Counted from the first letter of the stretch, positions 36,605 to 45,579 are shown. The stretch: 64,000 bases of DNA from JANQFV01 sp964468185 (GCA_964468185.1 CAYXTR010000002.1:173622-237621); one strand, 5' to 3'. A program made the numbers and translations. Notes: generated by a model not told the origin, from the sequence alone.

Positions 36605-37807
36605 ATGATCATCCCCATCGGCACCGAGTTCCGCACGCAACGTCCGCCCGTCGCCAACTGGGTGTTGATTGCTTTGAACGTTGTCATTTACTTGTTCACC
36701 GACCTTCTTGGCGGAGCATTCGGGGCCGAGTTGAAGACATACTTCGAACTCGACGCCGCCTGGCCGGCGCTGCACCAGTACCTCACCTACCAGTTCCTCC
36801 ACGGCGATATCTGGCACCTGCTCGGAAACATGCTCTTCCTGTGGATTTTCGGGAACGGTGTGTGTGACCGCATGGGGCCGGTTGGGTATGTGTTCTTCTA
36901 CCTCGCGGGCGGCGTATGCGCCGGCATTGCGTTTACGTCGGTGGCACAGAACCCGATCGTCGGCGCATCTGGCGCGATTGCGGCCGTGACGACCGCGTTT
37001 CTGGCGTTGTTCCCGCGCGTGCATGTGACCATGCTCGTATGGATGGTGTTCATTTTCACGTTTCAAGTTCCTGCGATGATCGTGATCATCTTCAAGATCA
37101 TCCTGTGGGACAACATCATCGCACCGGGCATTAACACGGGTCCCTCGAGCAATGTGGCCTACTCCGCCCACCTCGGCGGTTACGCCTTCGGATTCGCCGC
37201 GGCGATGGTGCTGCTCGCCACGCGGGCCGTACCACGCAATCAATTCGACATGCTCGCCTTATGGGACCGCTGGCGTCGCCGAACCGGCATCGGCCCGAGC
37301 CGCCCCGTTGCACGTCCGATACGCGGCCGACCGATCGAAGTCGAGGATCTTGGCTCCAAACCCCTCCAGCGCGTCGCCCGCACCCCGGTCGAGCAGTTGC
37401 GCGAAGAGATCAACCTTCATATGGCCGAGCGCGAGCTGGAGGAGGCGGTGGAGCGCTATGAGCGGCTGCTCGCGCTCGATCCCAACCAAGTGCTCAGCCG
37501 CCCGCAACAACTCGAACTCGCCAACTACCTCGCCCAGTCGCGACGTTATCGGCTCGCCGCCCGGGCCTACGAGGCCTATCTCTCGACTTATCCCGGCTCG
37601 GGCGACGCGCCGCAGGTATTGCTCTTCGTGGGTATGATCTACGGCCGCTATCTGGCCGACCCACAGCGCGCCGTCGCGCACCTGCGGAAGGCGCTGGAAG
37701 GGCTGCAAGTCGAGTCGCAGCGCAAGCTGGCCGAAGAAGAATTGCGGCAAGCCGAGGCGCAGATTACCAGACCTGACGCGACAGGCGGCACCGGCGCTTC
37801 GACCTGA
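36605..37807 (+). CDS. Rhomboid intramembrane serine protease with C-terminal TPR-like domain
   Basis: Rhomboid protease of 400 residues. The N-terminal two thirds has about six membrane segments with the conserved WHLLGNMLFLW region (Asn75), catalytic Ser122 in IVGASGAIAAV and catalytic His189 in AHLGGYAFGF, a complete Ser-His dyad. The C-terminal 170 residues are soluble and helical, with TPR-like pairs (AERELEEAVERYERLLALDP, ANYLAQSRRYRLAARAYEAYL), likely a protein-binding module. Substrates unknown. The upstream zinc-ribbon gene ends 21 bp before it and motA starts 117 bp after. Confidence 0.92.
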   Translation: MIIPIGTEFRTQRPPVANWVLIALNVVIYLFTDLLGGAFGAELKTYFELDAAWPALHQYLTYQFLHGDIWHLLGNMLFLWIFGNGVCDRMGPVGYVFFYLAGGVCAGIAFTSVAQNPIVGASGAIAAVTTAFLALFPRVHVTMLVWMVFIFTFQVPAMIVIIFKIILWDNIIAPGINTGPSSNVAYSAHLGGYAFGFAAAMVLLATRAVPRNQFDMLALWDRWRRRTGIGPSRPVARPIRGRPIEVEDLGSKPLQRVARTPVEQLREEINLHMAERELEEAVERYERLLALDPNQVLSRPQQLELANYLAQSRRYRLAARAYEAYLSTYPGSGDAPQVLLFVGMIYGRYLADPQRAVAHLRKALEGLQVESQRKLAEEELRQAEAQITRPDATGGTGAST

Positions 37808-37924
37808 CGCAGCGCCTACTGAATGTACCGGGGTGGGGGGTCGATACCACAGATGCAACTAATCCCGGGCTTTCGTGCGCGCCCGGGCTTTACGCGGACA
37901 CAGCGCTTACGGACGCGAGCAAAC

Positions 37925-38698
37925 ATGGATATCGCGACAATTGTCGGCATCATGGCCTGCGTGCTGCTCGTCGTGGTCTCGATTCTCTCGAAGACCGGCT
38001 TCGGCACGTTCGTCGACCCGGCCTCGCTTGGTCTCGTTCTGGGTGGCTCCATCGCGGCTACGCTCCTCTGCTTCCCGCTCCAGAAGTTCCTCAAGCTGAT
38101 GGCCGTGGCGAAGAAGGTGATTTTCGCCAAGACGCCCGATCCCGTCGATAACGTCGAGACCCTTGTCCGTCTCGCCGAGGTCGCGCGCCGCGACGGCATT
38201 CTCAGCCTGGAGAACCACCTGGCCGACGGTGACTACGATGATTTCATGGTCCGCGGCCTGCGGATGGCTATTGACGGTCAGGATCCCGCCGTCATCCAGA
38301 ACGCCATGGAGCAGGAAGTGGAGACGCTCATGGAGCGCCACGCCACCGGCAAGGGCCTATTCGAAACACTCGGTAAGTACGCCCCCGCGTTCGGCATGTT
38401 GGGGACGATCATGGGTCTGATCATCATGCTGCAAAGCATGGACGATCCCGAGGCCCTCGGCCCTGGTATGGCTCTCGCGCTGATCACGACGTTCTACGGC
38501 TCGTTGTTCGCCAACGTGTTCTTCCTGCCCATCGCCGACAAGCTGGGTGTGCGAAGCGAGGAAGAGGTTGCCTCCAAAATGCTGATCATCCGGGGTGTGA
38601 TGAGCATTCAGAGCGGCGACAACCCCCGCATTGTGCAGCAGAAGCTCATGGCATTCCTCGACAACAAGCAGCGGACTAAAGCCGAGACCAAGGACTAG
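37925..38698 (+). CDS. motA: MotA family proton channel subunit
   Basis: Stator subunit of MotA type; with MotB it forms an ion channel that powers flagellar rotation. The 257-residue protein starts with a hydrophobic segment (IATIVGIMACVLLVVVSIL), has GTFVDPASLGLVLGGSIAATL, and the motif GKYAPAFGMLGTIMGLIIML, which is the conserved TM3 of MotA, followed by MALALITTFYGSLFANVFFLPIADKL. I chose the ATG at 37925; a longer frame from 37823 has no MotA-like residues. The next gene is motB, 23 bp downstream. No flagellar basal-body or filament gene is in the window, so the pair may power another proton-driven machine, although MotA identity is strong. Confidence 0.92.
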   Translation: MDIATIVGIMACVLLVVVSILSKTGFGTFVDPASLGLVLGGSIAATLLCFPLQKFLKLMAVAKKVIFAKTPDPVDNVETLVRLAEVARRDGILSLENHLADGDYDDFMVRGLRMAIDGQDPAVIQNAMEQEVETLMERHATGKGLFETLGKYAPAFGMLGTIMGLIIMLQSMDDPEALGPGMALALITTFYGSLFANVFFLPIADKLGVRSEEEVASKMLIIRGVMSIQSGDNPRIVQQKLMAFLDNKQRTKAETKD

Positions 38699-38721
38699 TC
38701 GCCGGACGGAATGCGTGATTC

Positions 38722-39723
38722 ATGGCCATTGCCAAGAAGAAGAAATCCGAGCCGTCCTGCCCGCTCTGGCTGGCAACCTATGGCGACATGGTCACCAACA
38801 TGCTCGTCTTCTTCGTCCTGCTACTGTCGATGAGCGAGGTCAAGAAAGACCGCAACTTCATTGAATTCATGCAGGCGATCCGTGAAGCGTTCGGCTACAT
38901 CGGCGGCTTGCGGGCCGTGCCCTACGAACAGGTTTTCGACCCCAAGAACGTCCCGCTGGCCGAGTTACTGATCGTGCCTGTGAATCCTGAGGAATGGGCC
39001 AAATCACCCGACGAAAGCGTCGATGGCAAACACACCGCCGTCACTGCACTGCGGCCCCGCGAATACTACGACATGGCCGGGAAGTTCATGTTCGACCAGC
39101 TTTCGGCGGAGATGTCAGACCGGAACAAGCAGCTCGCGATCAGGTACGCCGAGGAGAAGCTGCGCGGCTTGCACAACCAGATCGAAGTGCGCGGCCATTG
39201 CAGCCGCTTCCCCGTCGACGGCAGTGGGTTCGCGGACCATTATGCGCTCGCGTTCGAGCGTGCCCGCGCCGTTGCAGACGTCCTGGTGCAGCACGGTGTT
39301 GAACGCGACCGCATCGTGATCGTCGCCGCGGGGACGAACGAACCGGTCGTCACCGATGCCTATACCGTCGCCGAGCGGCAACAGAATGACCGCGTCGAAG
39401 TGCGCCAATTGAACCGCTTGGTAGGGGAGTACGGTGCTCCGCCGCCGGATGAGCAAACCGATGATCAGCCGCCGGCAGCGCCACCGGCGCCTGGTGGCAC
39501 CAGCCTCGATACGCAGCCCGACGAACCCCCCGGTACCGGCGTCGATGCCCTCCTCCGCGCCGCCGGGACGTCAGAATCCGATACGGCCGCGGAGTCCGCA
39601 GAGCCATTGCCACCGGAGCCACCCCCAGGCGAGCCGACTGCCAGCGTTAACGAGGCTACGGACACCACGCCGGATCCAGCCGTTATGCCGGAGCCGCCGA
39701 CCTCATCGGCCCTCGAATCCTGA
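38722..39723 (+). CDS. motB: MotB family stator protein with OmpA-like domain
   Basis: Stator partner of MotA, 333 residues. The single transmembrane helix near the start (WLATYGDMVTNMLVFFVLLLSMS) contains the proton-carrying aspartate in GDMVTNML. The periplasmic OmpA/peptidoglycan-binding domain lies at about 130-230 (IEVRGHCSRFPVDGSG, FERARAVADVLVQHGV, RIVIVAAGTNEPV, QNDRVEVRQL). A long, acidic Pro/Glu-rich tail of about 100 residues follows (DEQTDDQPPAAPPAP) and is not found in E. coli MotB. It converges on nusA with 49 bp between stops. Confidence 0.92.
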   Translation: MAIAKKKKSEPSCPLWLATYGDMVTNMLVFFVLLLSMSEVKKDRNFIEFMQAIREAFGYIGGLRAVPYEQVFDPKNVPLAELLIVPVNPEEWAKSPDESVDGKHTAVTALRPREYYDMAGKFMFDQLSAEMSDRNKQLAIRYAEEKLRGLHNQIEVRGHCSRFPVDGSGFADHYALAFERARAVADVLVQHGVERDRIVIVAAGTNEPVVTDAYTVAERQQNDRVEVRQLNRLVGEYGAPPPDEQTDDQPPAAPPAPGGTSLDTQPDEPPGTGVDALLRAAGTSESDTAAESAEPLPPEPPPGEPTASVNEATDTTPDPAVMPEPPTSSALES

Positions 39724-39772
39724 GCGGCACACCCGCGGCACGCCCCCGCGACTTAGCCGGTTGACCGGCCGA

Positions 39773-41458
39773 TCAGCTCTCCCGCGTCTCGCCGTCCTCC
39801 GCCGGCGAGGCCGCATCCTCACTATTCTCTTCTGTTGCTTCCGCCTCCAGCGGAGTTGGCACCGGGGTGTCATTCGCGGCTGTCGCGTCCAGCGGGTTGG
39901 GCCCCGCCATATCCTCCGGTGCCAGTGGCGGCTCGGCACTCATCGGCGGTGGGGGGGTACCCTCGGACGGCGAAGTATCCGCGGCCTGTGGTTCGGCCGA
40001 CGGGCTGGGCTCCGTTTCGGATCCCGCATCACGCTCGGCGTGCTCCGTCTCGACGGATTCTGCCCCGGACAAACCTGCCACAGCTTCCACGCCCGCCGCG
40101 TCCGCTCCGGTTTCGGTCACGCCCTCGACCTCGGCAACGTCCGGCGGACTTCCTTCGGCGTGAGGCGCTTCCGATGGGGGCGGCGGCGTCGCGGCTTCGA
40201 CGTCGCCAGCCACAAAAGCACTCGCCGCAGACGACGCTTCCGCCGCTTCACCCGGTGCGCTTGGCGGGCCGGCCGGCTGAGCTGCCAGCGCTTTCTCCTG
40301 CGCCTCGCGCTCCTCTTCCTGCCGGATCACCTCTTCGCCCGCCTCCTCGACCACCCGGTCGGCGAGTTCCGCCTCGACTTCCAGTTCGTTAACCAGCGGC
40401 TCCGGTCCAATCTCATCAAGATCCGCAACTGACACACAGCCAAACGCCACCAGCTTGTCGATGAGCACGTCATCGACACCCGGCACCTTCTTGAGCACAT
40501 CCTCCATCTGCTCGAGGTGCTTCGTGTACTCGGTTGGCGTGAGAATATCGATATCCCACCCCGTCAGGCGGGCGGCCAGCCGCACATTCTGCCCCCGCTT
40601 GCCAATCGCCAGCGAAAGCTGATCTTCCGCGACCACAACCGTCGCCTTGCCCAGTTCGAAGCACAGCGCGATCTCCTGCACCTCAGCCGGCTTCAGGGCG
40701 TTCTGAATCAGAATCTGGCTCGACTCGTTCCACCGCACGATGTCGATCTTTTCACCACCCAGCTCGTCAACGATGTTCTTGATCCGGCTGCCGCGCACAC
40801 CCACGCACGCGCCAACGGCATCTACCTTCGAGTCGATCGAGCTGACTGCTACCTTCGTGCGATAGCCCGATTCGCGGGCCTTCGCCTTGATTTCAATAAT
40901 CTGCTCGGCGACCTCGGGTACCTCAAGCTCGAAAAGCCGCTCGATGAACTCCGGATGCGAGCGTGAGAGGATGATCTTTACCTGATTGGGCTGCTCACGG
41001 ACCTCCAGAATCAGCACGCGGATACGCTCGCCCGGCTGGTGCGTCTCGCCCGGGATCTGCTCACTCCGTGGCAGGAAGCCTTCGGCCCGCCCGATGTTGA
41101 CGATCAGATTGCCGCCCTCGGCTCGTACGACCGTTCCGGTCACGATCTGCCCGCGACGCTCGGTAAACTCGTCAAAGATGCTGTTGCGCTCACGCTCGCG
41201 CGTCTTCTGGATGATCATCTGCTTGGCCGTTTGCGCGGCGATGCGCCCCAGCAGCTTCACATCGACCGGCTTCTCATCGACCGTCGCCTGAAACTGCCCG
41301 CTCAGCAGATCGAGCTTCACAATCGGCTCGGTCTCTTCGCCATAGTGCTTCCGCAGCGCGCCGGCCATCGCCGACTCGATGTCGTTGATCAGCGACTCGC
41401 GCTCGATGTTCTTGTCACGGCAAATGCTGTCGATGATGCGGATCAGGTCCGGATTCAT
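39773..41458 (-). CDS. nusA: Transcription termination/antitermination protein NusA
   Basis: RNA-polymerase-associated factor controlling pausing, termination and antitermination. The N-terminal domain (IIDSICRDKNIERESLINDIESAM) is followed by an S1 RNA-binding domain at about 100-152 (GTVVRAEGGNLIVNIG, EGFLPRSEQIPGE), two KH domains (VGACVGVRGSRIKNIVDELGGEKIDIV and LSLAIGKRGQNVRLAARLTGWDIDI), and a helix-hairpin-helix-like unit at about 340-390 (VLKKVPGVDDVLIDKLVAFG). A disordered acidic Pro/Ala/Glu/Ser tail of about 165 residues completes the 561-residue protein. In many bacteria nusA is flanked by rimP and infB; neither is next to it here. Candidate promoter at 41685-41713. Confidence 0.95.
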   Translation of the reverse strand: MNPDLIRIIDSICRDKNIERESLINDIESAMAGALRKHYGEETEPIVKLDLLSGQFQATVDEKPVDVKLLGRIAAQTAKQMIIQKTRERERNSIFDEFTERRGQIVTGTVVRAEGGNLIVNIGRAEGFLPRSEQIPGETHQPGERIRVLILEVREQPNQVKIILSRSHPEFIERLFELEVPEVAEQIIEIKAKARESGYRTKVAVSSIDSKVDAVGACVGVRGSRIKNIVDELGGEKIDIVRWNESSQILIQNALKPAEVQEIALCFELGKATVVVAEDQLSLAIGKRGQNVRLAARLTGWDIDILTPTEYTKHLEQMEDVLKKVPGVDDVLIDKLVAFGCVSVADLDEIGPEPLVNELEVEAELADRVVEEAGEEVIRQEEEREAQEKALAAQPAGPPSAPGEAAEASSAASAFVAGDVEAATPPPPSEAPHAEGSPPDVAEVEGVTETGADAAGVEAVAGLSGAESVETEHAERDAGSETEPSPSAEPQAADTSPSEGTPPPPMSAEPPLAPEDMAGPNPLDATAANDTPVPTPLEAEATEENSEDAASPAEDGETRES

Positions 41459-41684
41459 GGCTTGGCATCCTTGCAGACGTGAGCGGCTGTGCCGACCGGC
41501 AACGCGCCACCTGAGGTCCGCGTTTCAGCAATGAGACCGAAAATCTACCCAACAAAAACGGGCCGCTACTGCGACCCGTCGAGGTCCATCGGGACCGGAT
41601 TCGACGATGTCCGTCCGCGGCCTGGCACGGCATACCCGAACGGCCGCGGCTGAGGTGCCGAAACACCCCAACAACCAATGTATT
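41459..41684. other. nusA upstream leader, 226 bp, without gene
   Basis: Leader between the candidate promoter and nusA. On the minus strand it contains no ORF with coding character. Several GC-rich inverted stretches (for instance around 41565-41625) could fold, but none is followed by a T run. No known riboswitch or S15/ribosomal-protein leader pattern was recognised. Confidence 0.4.
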
Positions 41685-41713
41685 AGTATAACCGCTGAAA
41701 TCGCGGCTGCCTA
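41685..41713 (-). promoter_or_regulatory. Candidate promoter upstream of nusA
   Basis: On the minus strand TAGGCA (41713-41708) and TATACT (41690-41685) are spaced by 17 bp. The -10 matches 5 of 6 bases and the -35 matches 4 of 6. It lies about 227 bp upstream of nusA, directly after the end of the porin gene. Confidence 0.4.
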
Positions 41714-41815
41714 GAGATTCCCGCAATTCGATCTGCCGACTCAGCGCGGCCCCGGAGCAGGACCCTTCCTGGCCGAACAGTCGGTCACGTCGCCGCCGAT
41801 TCCCGCCAGCATCCG

Positions 41816-43315
41816 CTAGAACGCAAACACAAGCTGTACCCGCCAGATCAACGCGTCATCATTCACATTGGCCAGGCTGTACGTCGAACTGCTGATCGGG
41901 ACCTCCGTGATCTTGCTGACGTCCGTTTGCAGCTTGAGCTGCTTGTCGATGTAGTAGTTGAAGCCGCCCGTGTAGATCCACGTGCCCTCGTTGCCCGGAC
42001 TGACGCCGCCCAGCCCCTCCAGCCGGGCCACCACCTCAAATTTGTTCTCCCAACCCGGGATCGGCAGCAGGTAGCCAAGCTGGAGATACCCACCGTAATA
42101 AGCCGTGGTCGAGCCATCACCCGTCAAGAGGAAGTAGGGCGTATACGGCGGGCTGGCCGCGTCCTTGATGTCCAGCATGCGTACATGAAACTCGGTCGTC
42201 GCCGAGAAACCACGCCACTTGAACGCCGCTTCCGCGCCGAACTGGTGAATGTGCATCCCGTTAGTGTTGACCAGCCCGAAGGCCCCCTCGCGATAGACGC
42301 GATCCTGCAAGTGGTAGATGACCCGCGATGTTCCCAGATCCCCATCATCATTATTGAAGCCATAATGGAAGCCCAGGTCGAGCACCGGCATTTCGTGATA
42401 GCCAAAATCCGCCTCGTAGGTGAAGTCATTCATGGGATCTTCCGCCAGCGCGTGCCACAGCATGCGGAAGATCACGCCCGGGCTGCCGTCCAACTCGGCC
42501 GGATCCGGCGTAATGACCCGGTTGTTCGCGCCATTCCACGAGTTCGTAATGTCCAGGAACCAGTGCAGGTGATAATCGAACAGGCAGCCCCAGAAACGCA
42601 CACCTGTGCCCACCCCAGCGCCGAAGACGGCATCCGTGAACGGCAGTTCGGTGAACTGATACGTCGTGATCGTGCGCATCTGCGCCCGCGTGCTCGCCAG
42701 ACGCATGCGACCGACCATGATGTGAAACTCATCCGCAAAGCGGTAGTCCGCAAAGGCGTACATCAGCCTCGCATCGTAAGCACTGTTCTCCGCCGCGGTC
42801 AGCGAAATGAAATACGACAGGTCCTTGCTGTAGGCGTGACCGAAGATGCGGAAACGGGCGCGGGCGAAATCGAAACCCGAACGGTCGCTCCGCCGCTCAC
42901 CCGGCAGCAGGTAGTGATTCTCGCTGCGCGTGCTGTAGTACGTATAGCGCGCCTGCAAGTGCCATTGGAGCTTCATGGAGAACTTGTCGTCGTGGCTGCG
43001 AATGAAGAAGCCCTTGTCATAGCCCGCCTGCAAGGTGCTCGGCATCAACTCGCTGCGGAACTCCTCCTCACTCAACACGTCGCGGATCTGCGCCCGCATC
43101 AGCTGCGCCCGATCCGCGTCGTCGCTCTGCATCGCCCCTGCCTGCTGCTGTAACGCTTCGAGCCGCTCCTGCTGGCGTGCCAAGAGCGCCTCGAGCTGAT
43201 CAATGCGCTCCACATCCGCCGATTCAGTCTCGACGTCCGGTGTGGGATGCGCCCAAACGCCCGGCAAGATGACCAGCGACACAGCAATAACGACAAGGTG
43301 CCTGACAAGAAGCAT
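41816..43315 (-). CDS. Phosphate-selective porin O/P-like outer membrane protein
   Basis: Outer-membrane beta-barrel porin of 499 residues. The signal peptide is LVVIAVSLVILPGVWA. A coiled-coil stretch at about 35-70 (IDQLEALLARQQERLEALQQQ) precedes the barrel, a feature of OprO/OprP-type porins that form trimers. The barrel starts GYDKGFFIRSHDDKFSMKLQWHLQARYTYY, typical of the family (xxGFxLxSxDGxFxLxxxG), and alternates polar/hydrophobic residues to the C-terminal aromatic residue (VQLVFAF), the outer membrane assembly signal. The ribosome site GGAGGAC is just upstream. Whether it prefers phosphate or polyphosphate is not decidable. It stands alone between nusA and a PQQ-type sugar dehydrogenase. 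Confidence 0.9.
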   Translation of the reverse strand: MLLVRHLVVIAVSLVILPGVWAHPTPDVETESADVERIDQLEALLARQQERLEALQQQAGAMQSDDADRAQLMRAQIRDVLSEEEFRSELMPSTLQAGYDKGFFIRSHDDKFSMKLQWHLQARYTYYSTRSENHYLLPGERRSDRSGFDFARARFRIFGHAYSKDLSYFISLTAAENSAYDARLMYAFADYRFADEFHIMVGRMRLASTRAQMRTITTYQFTELPFTDAVFGAGVGTGVRFWGCLFDYHLHWFLDITNSWNGANNRVITPDPAELDGSPGVIFRMLWHALAEDPMNDFTYEADFGYHEMPVLDLGFHYGFNNDDGDLGTSRVIYHLQDRVYREGAFGLVNTNGMHIHQFGAEAAFKWRGFSATTEFHVRMLDIKDAASPPYTPYFLLTGDGSTTAYYGGYLQLGYLLPIPGWENKFEVVARLEGLGGVSPGNEGTWIYTGGFNYYIDKQLKLQTDVSKITEVPISSSTYSLANVNDDALIWRVQLVFAF

Positions 43316-43437
43316 GTTTCCCGTCCTCCCGGCGTATTCCCTGGTTTCGGAAAGCGACCTCAGACCGCGCCAGTCGAGATCGCGATTCAGATTTGCCCCG
43401 AGGCCTTTCCGCAGGGCTGCTTATCGGATATGCGGGG

Positions 43438-43467
43438 ACTTTAATCGGGAAAACGGGCGCATGACAA
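43438..43467 (-). promoter_or_regulatory. Candidate promoter for porin gene
   Basis: On the minus strand TTGTCA (43467-43462, 5 of 6 consensus) and TAAAGT (43443-43438, 4 of 6) lie 18 bp apart, about 120 bp upstream of the porin start. Sequence-only evidence. Confidence 0.35.
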
Positions 43468-43530
43468 GGGCGCCGGCCGCAACGACTCGACCGACGCCCG
43501 AAAGTGTGTAGCATCTTGTCGCGGCGCGTC

Positions 43531-44943
43531 TTACGTGCCGATCAACGCGACAAACAGCACGATATCGTCGAAATCGACGGCTCCATTGCAGTCCAGATCA
43601 CCTGGACCCTCGGGTTCGTAGCCGAACTGCGTGATGAACGCCATTCGGTTGCTCAGCCCCAGCACGAAGGCACTGATGTCGTCGAAGTCCACGTCGCCGT
43701 CGTTGTTCATGTCGCCGTTCTTCGGTCCGTCCGGGACGATCTTGAACACCTCGCCGCCAAAGAGGTCGCAAATGTACAACTCGCCCGCCGCGTCTTCGCC
43801 GAACGAAACGATGCTGCCGATCGACCCGACATCAGGCGTCAGCTCAGCGGTCCGCTCTTGGAACTCGGTGATCTCGTTTCCGTCGTACCGAAACGACCAG
43901 ATCTGATCCGAGCAATAATCCGCAAAGAAATAGGTGCCCTGCACGTCGCAGATTTCACCGCCGCGGTAGACCATGCCGCCCGTGATCGAGCAGCCTATGT
44001 CGTGGCTGTACTCGTAGATCGGAAACACCATCGTATCCGGCGAATCGCAGCCCGTCGTGTTGTATTCGCTGTTGCCCTCGTAGCACCGCCAGCCGTAGTT
44101 ATCTCCGCCCGGGCTGCCGGCGGGTTGAAAGTTGATCTCCTCCCACGCGCTCTGCCCCACGTCGGCGATGTAGAGGTCGCCAGTCTCGCGGTCAAAGGCG
44201 CAGCGCCACGCATTGCGCAATCCGTACGCCCAGATCTCATCGTCTCCGGTGATACCCACGAACGGGTTGTCTGCCGGAATACCGTAATTGCGATTTGGAT
44301 CCCCCGGCCAGTCATCGGCATCCACGTCGATCCGCAGCATCTTCCCTAACAATTGATCCGTGATGTCCTGCGCTCGATTGCCCGGGTCGCCCCCGCTGCC
44401 CCCATCACCCAGCGAAATGTACAGGTAGCCGTCCGGACCAAAAGCCATCCACCCGCCGTTGTGGTTCGAATAGGGCTGGTCCACCGCAAAGACGGTCACC
44501 GCGCTACCCGGATCCGCCACGTTTGGATCTTCGGACACACTGAGCCGCTCCACCTGCGTGTCTCCGCTGCCATCCGTGTAGTTGATGAATAGCAGCCCGT
44601 TATCCGCGTAATTCGGATGAAACGCCAGACCCAGCAAACCCCGCTCGCCGCCCGTAGTGATCCCGGAGATGGAGAAGAAGGGCGTTGCCAGCACATCCCC
44701 CGTCGCCAGGTCCAAAATCTTGATCGCCGCCGAGCCGGCTGAACCCTGTTCGACAATGAACAGTCGATCCGTGTCCCCCGGCGGCGCCGTGACGAACAGT
44801 GGGCGCGTGAGGCCACTCGCGACACGCACCGTTGTCAATGTTGTATCCGGAGTCGCGTCAGCCGGTCGCGTACAGGCCAACGGGGCGGAAATGAGCAGTG
44901 TCAGCACCAGCAGGCGGCGGATGCTTATAGCTGTGACGGGCAT
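43531..44943 (-). CDS. PQQ-dependent sugar dehydrogenase-like protein with dockerin-like tail
   Basis: Exported six-bladed propeller of the soluble glucose/aldose dehydrogenase (GSDH) family, 470 residues. Signal peptide is LLVLTLLISAPLAC. Family landmarks include the strand TTVRVASGLTRPLFVT, GGERGLLGLAFHPNY, SNHNGGWMAFGPDGYLYISLGDGG (the conserved histidine), GKMLRIDVD, EIWAYGLRNAWRCAFDRETG and YFFADYCSDQIWSF. The C-terminal 60 residues hold two dockerin/EF-hand-like repeats, GDMNNDGDVDFDDISAF and GDLDCNGAVDFDDIVLF. Likely periplasmic or surface-attached oxidation of a sugar or sugar-derivative. The cofactor is inferred from the family. Confidence 0.88.
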   Translation of the reverse strand: MPVTAISIRRLLVLTLLISAPLACTRPADATPDTTLTTVRVASGLTRPLFVTAPPGDTDRLFIVEQGSAGSAAIKILDLATGDVLATPFFSISGITTGGERGLLGLAFHPNYADNGLLFINYTDGSGDTQVERLSVSEDPNVADPGSAVTVFAVDQPYSNHNGGWMAFGPDGYLYISLGDGGSGGDPGNRAQDITDQLLGKMLRIDVDADDWPGDPNRNYGIPADNPFVGITGDDEIWAYGLRNAWRCAFDRETGDLYIADVGQSAWEEINFQPAGSPGGDNYGWRCYEGNSEYNTTGCDSPDTMVFPIYEYSHDIGCSITGGMVYRGGEICDVQGTYFFADYCSDQIWSFRYDGNEITEFQERTAELTPDVGSIGSIVSFGEDAAGELYICDLFGGEVFKIVPDGPKNGDMNNDGDVDFDDISAFVLGLSNRMAFITQFGYEPEGPGDLDCNGAVDFDDIVLFVALIGT

Positions 44944-45312
44944 GTTCGTTCACCTCCAATTGAATTGGTCACCGAACCGGGCGGACCGCGGTCGAGACAC
45001 CCACACCGCGGCGACACTCACGCAGTCGGCCACGGTGGCAAGATGTCAGCGCTATCCGCCGTCCGGTTCACATTCGGCCCGCTGCGAGGATTATAGGAGG
45101 CGCGCGACCCGACCCCGTTATTCGTGCGCTGCAAGACCAGTCCCACGCAATACGGAAGAGCTGGCGGCGCGGAAATGGACTTTGAGCGGACAAAAGGAAT
45201 ATCTTATAGGACCTTTCGTTCGCCTGCCAGCGCCGTCGCCGCTTCTCTTGGCAACCACGTAGCTTTCCCATGAAGATTTCGTTTCTGCCATCGCCGCGGC
45301 CAGTCCGATGTG
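44944..45312. other. Gene-free region, first part of a 1.1 kb gap
   Basis: Upstream flank of the sugar dehydrogenase gene. Minus-strand frames over this stretch have random-looking composition (many Arg, Cys and Trp). A TTATAGG repeat-like motif occurs twice (around 45090 and 45203). I see nothing I can name. The remaining part of the gap (45313-46068) looks RNA-like and is listed separately. Confidence 0.5.
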
Positions 45313-45319
45313 TATACTT

Positions 45320-45579
45320 GGAGTGCATCAGGGTTTTGCGGTTCAGCCCCTGCGTTGTGCGACAGGAAGAATACCGTTTGCGAGGACCGTTACGCTGAAC
45401 CCTGGGAGGCCTGGACGACTCAACCCCGTCGGAGGCGCCACTGAGCGTTAGGTCGGGGCAGCGCTGGCCACCCCCTTTGCTCATAAGGGTTCCAGCAAAC
45501 CATCTTCCACCGGCAACCGCGGAGGTTGGACACGTTATACGCGGCGGATGCGGCCAATGACGGCCGGCCGCCGCTTTTT
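45320..45579 (+). ncRNA. Candidate structured RNA 1 with intrinsic terminator
   Basis: Not a recognised family. A -10-like TATACT at 45313-45318 precedes the segment. Inside it GGTTCAGC (45340-45347) pairs exactly with GCTGAACC (45394-45401), enclosing a smaller CCTG/CAGG pair, and CCCCG (45424-45428) can pair with CGGGG (45454-45458). The segment ends in a GC stem followed by five T residues at 45541-45579. No convincing ORF is present on either strand. It could also be a long leader, but nothing on the plus strand is translated for almost 500 bp. Confidence 0.3.
45541..45579 (+). terminator. Intrinsic terminator in the 1.1 kb gap (first)
   Basis: GCGGCGG (45541-45547) pairs exactly with CCGCCGC (45568-45574), with an inner GGCC/GGCC stem, followed by TTTTT (45575-45579). 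Confidence 0.65.

Noticed and set aside
35138..37243. Long minus-strand ORF of 701 codons opposite the zinc-ribbon and rhomboid genes
   Set aside because: It lies antisense to two genes with clear motifs and has the Arg/Gly/His-rich composition typical of a GC-rich shadow frame, without motif or start signal.
43315..43530. Possible small gene between porin and sugar dehydrogenase
   Set aside because: Open frames here are shadows or too short, and the interval is explained by the porin promoter region.
45437..45443. GCCACTG, similar to the B12 box of cobalamin riboswitches
   Set aside because: The other conserved blocks of the cobalamin riboswitch are absent and no vitamin B12 gene is downstream.
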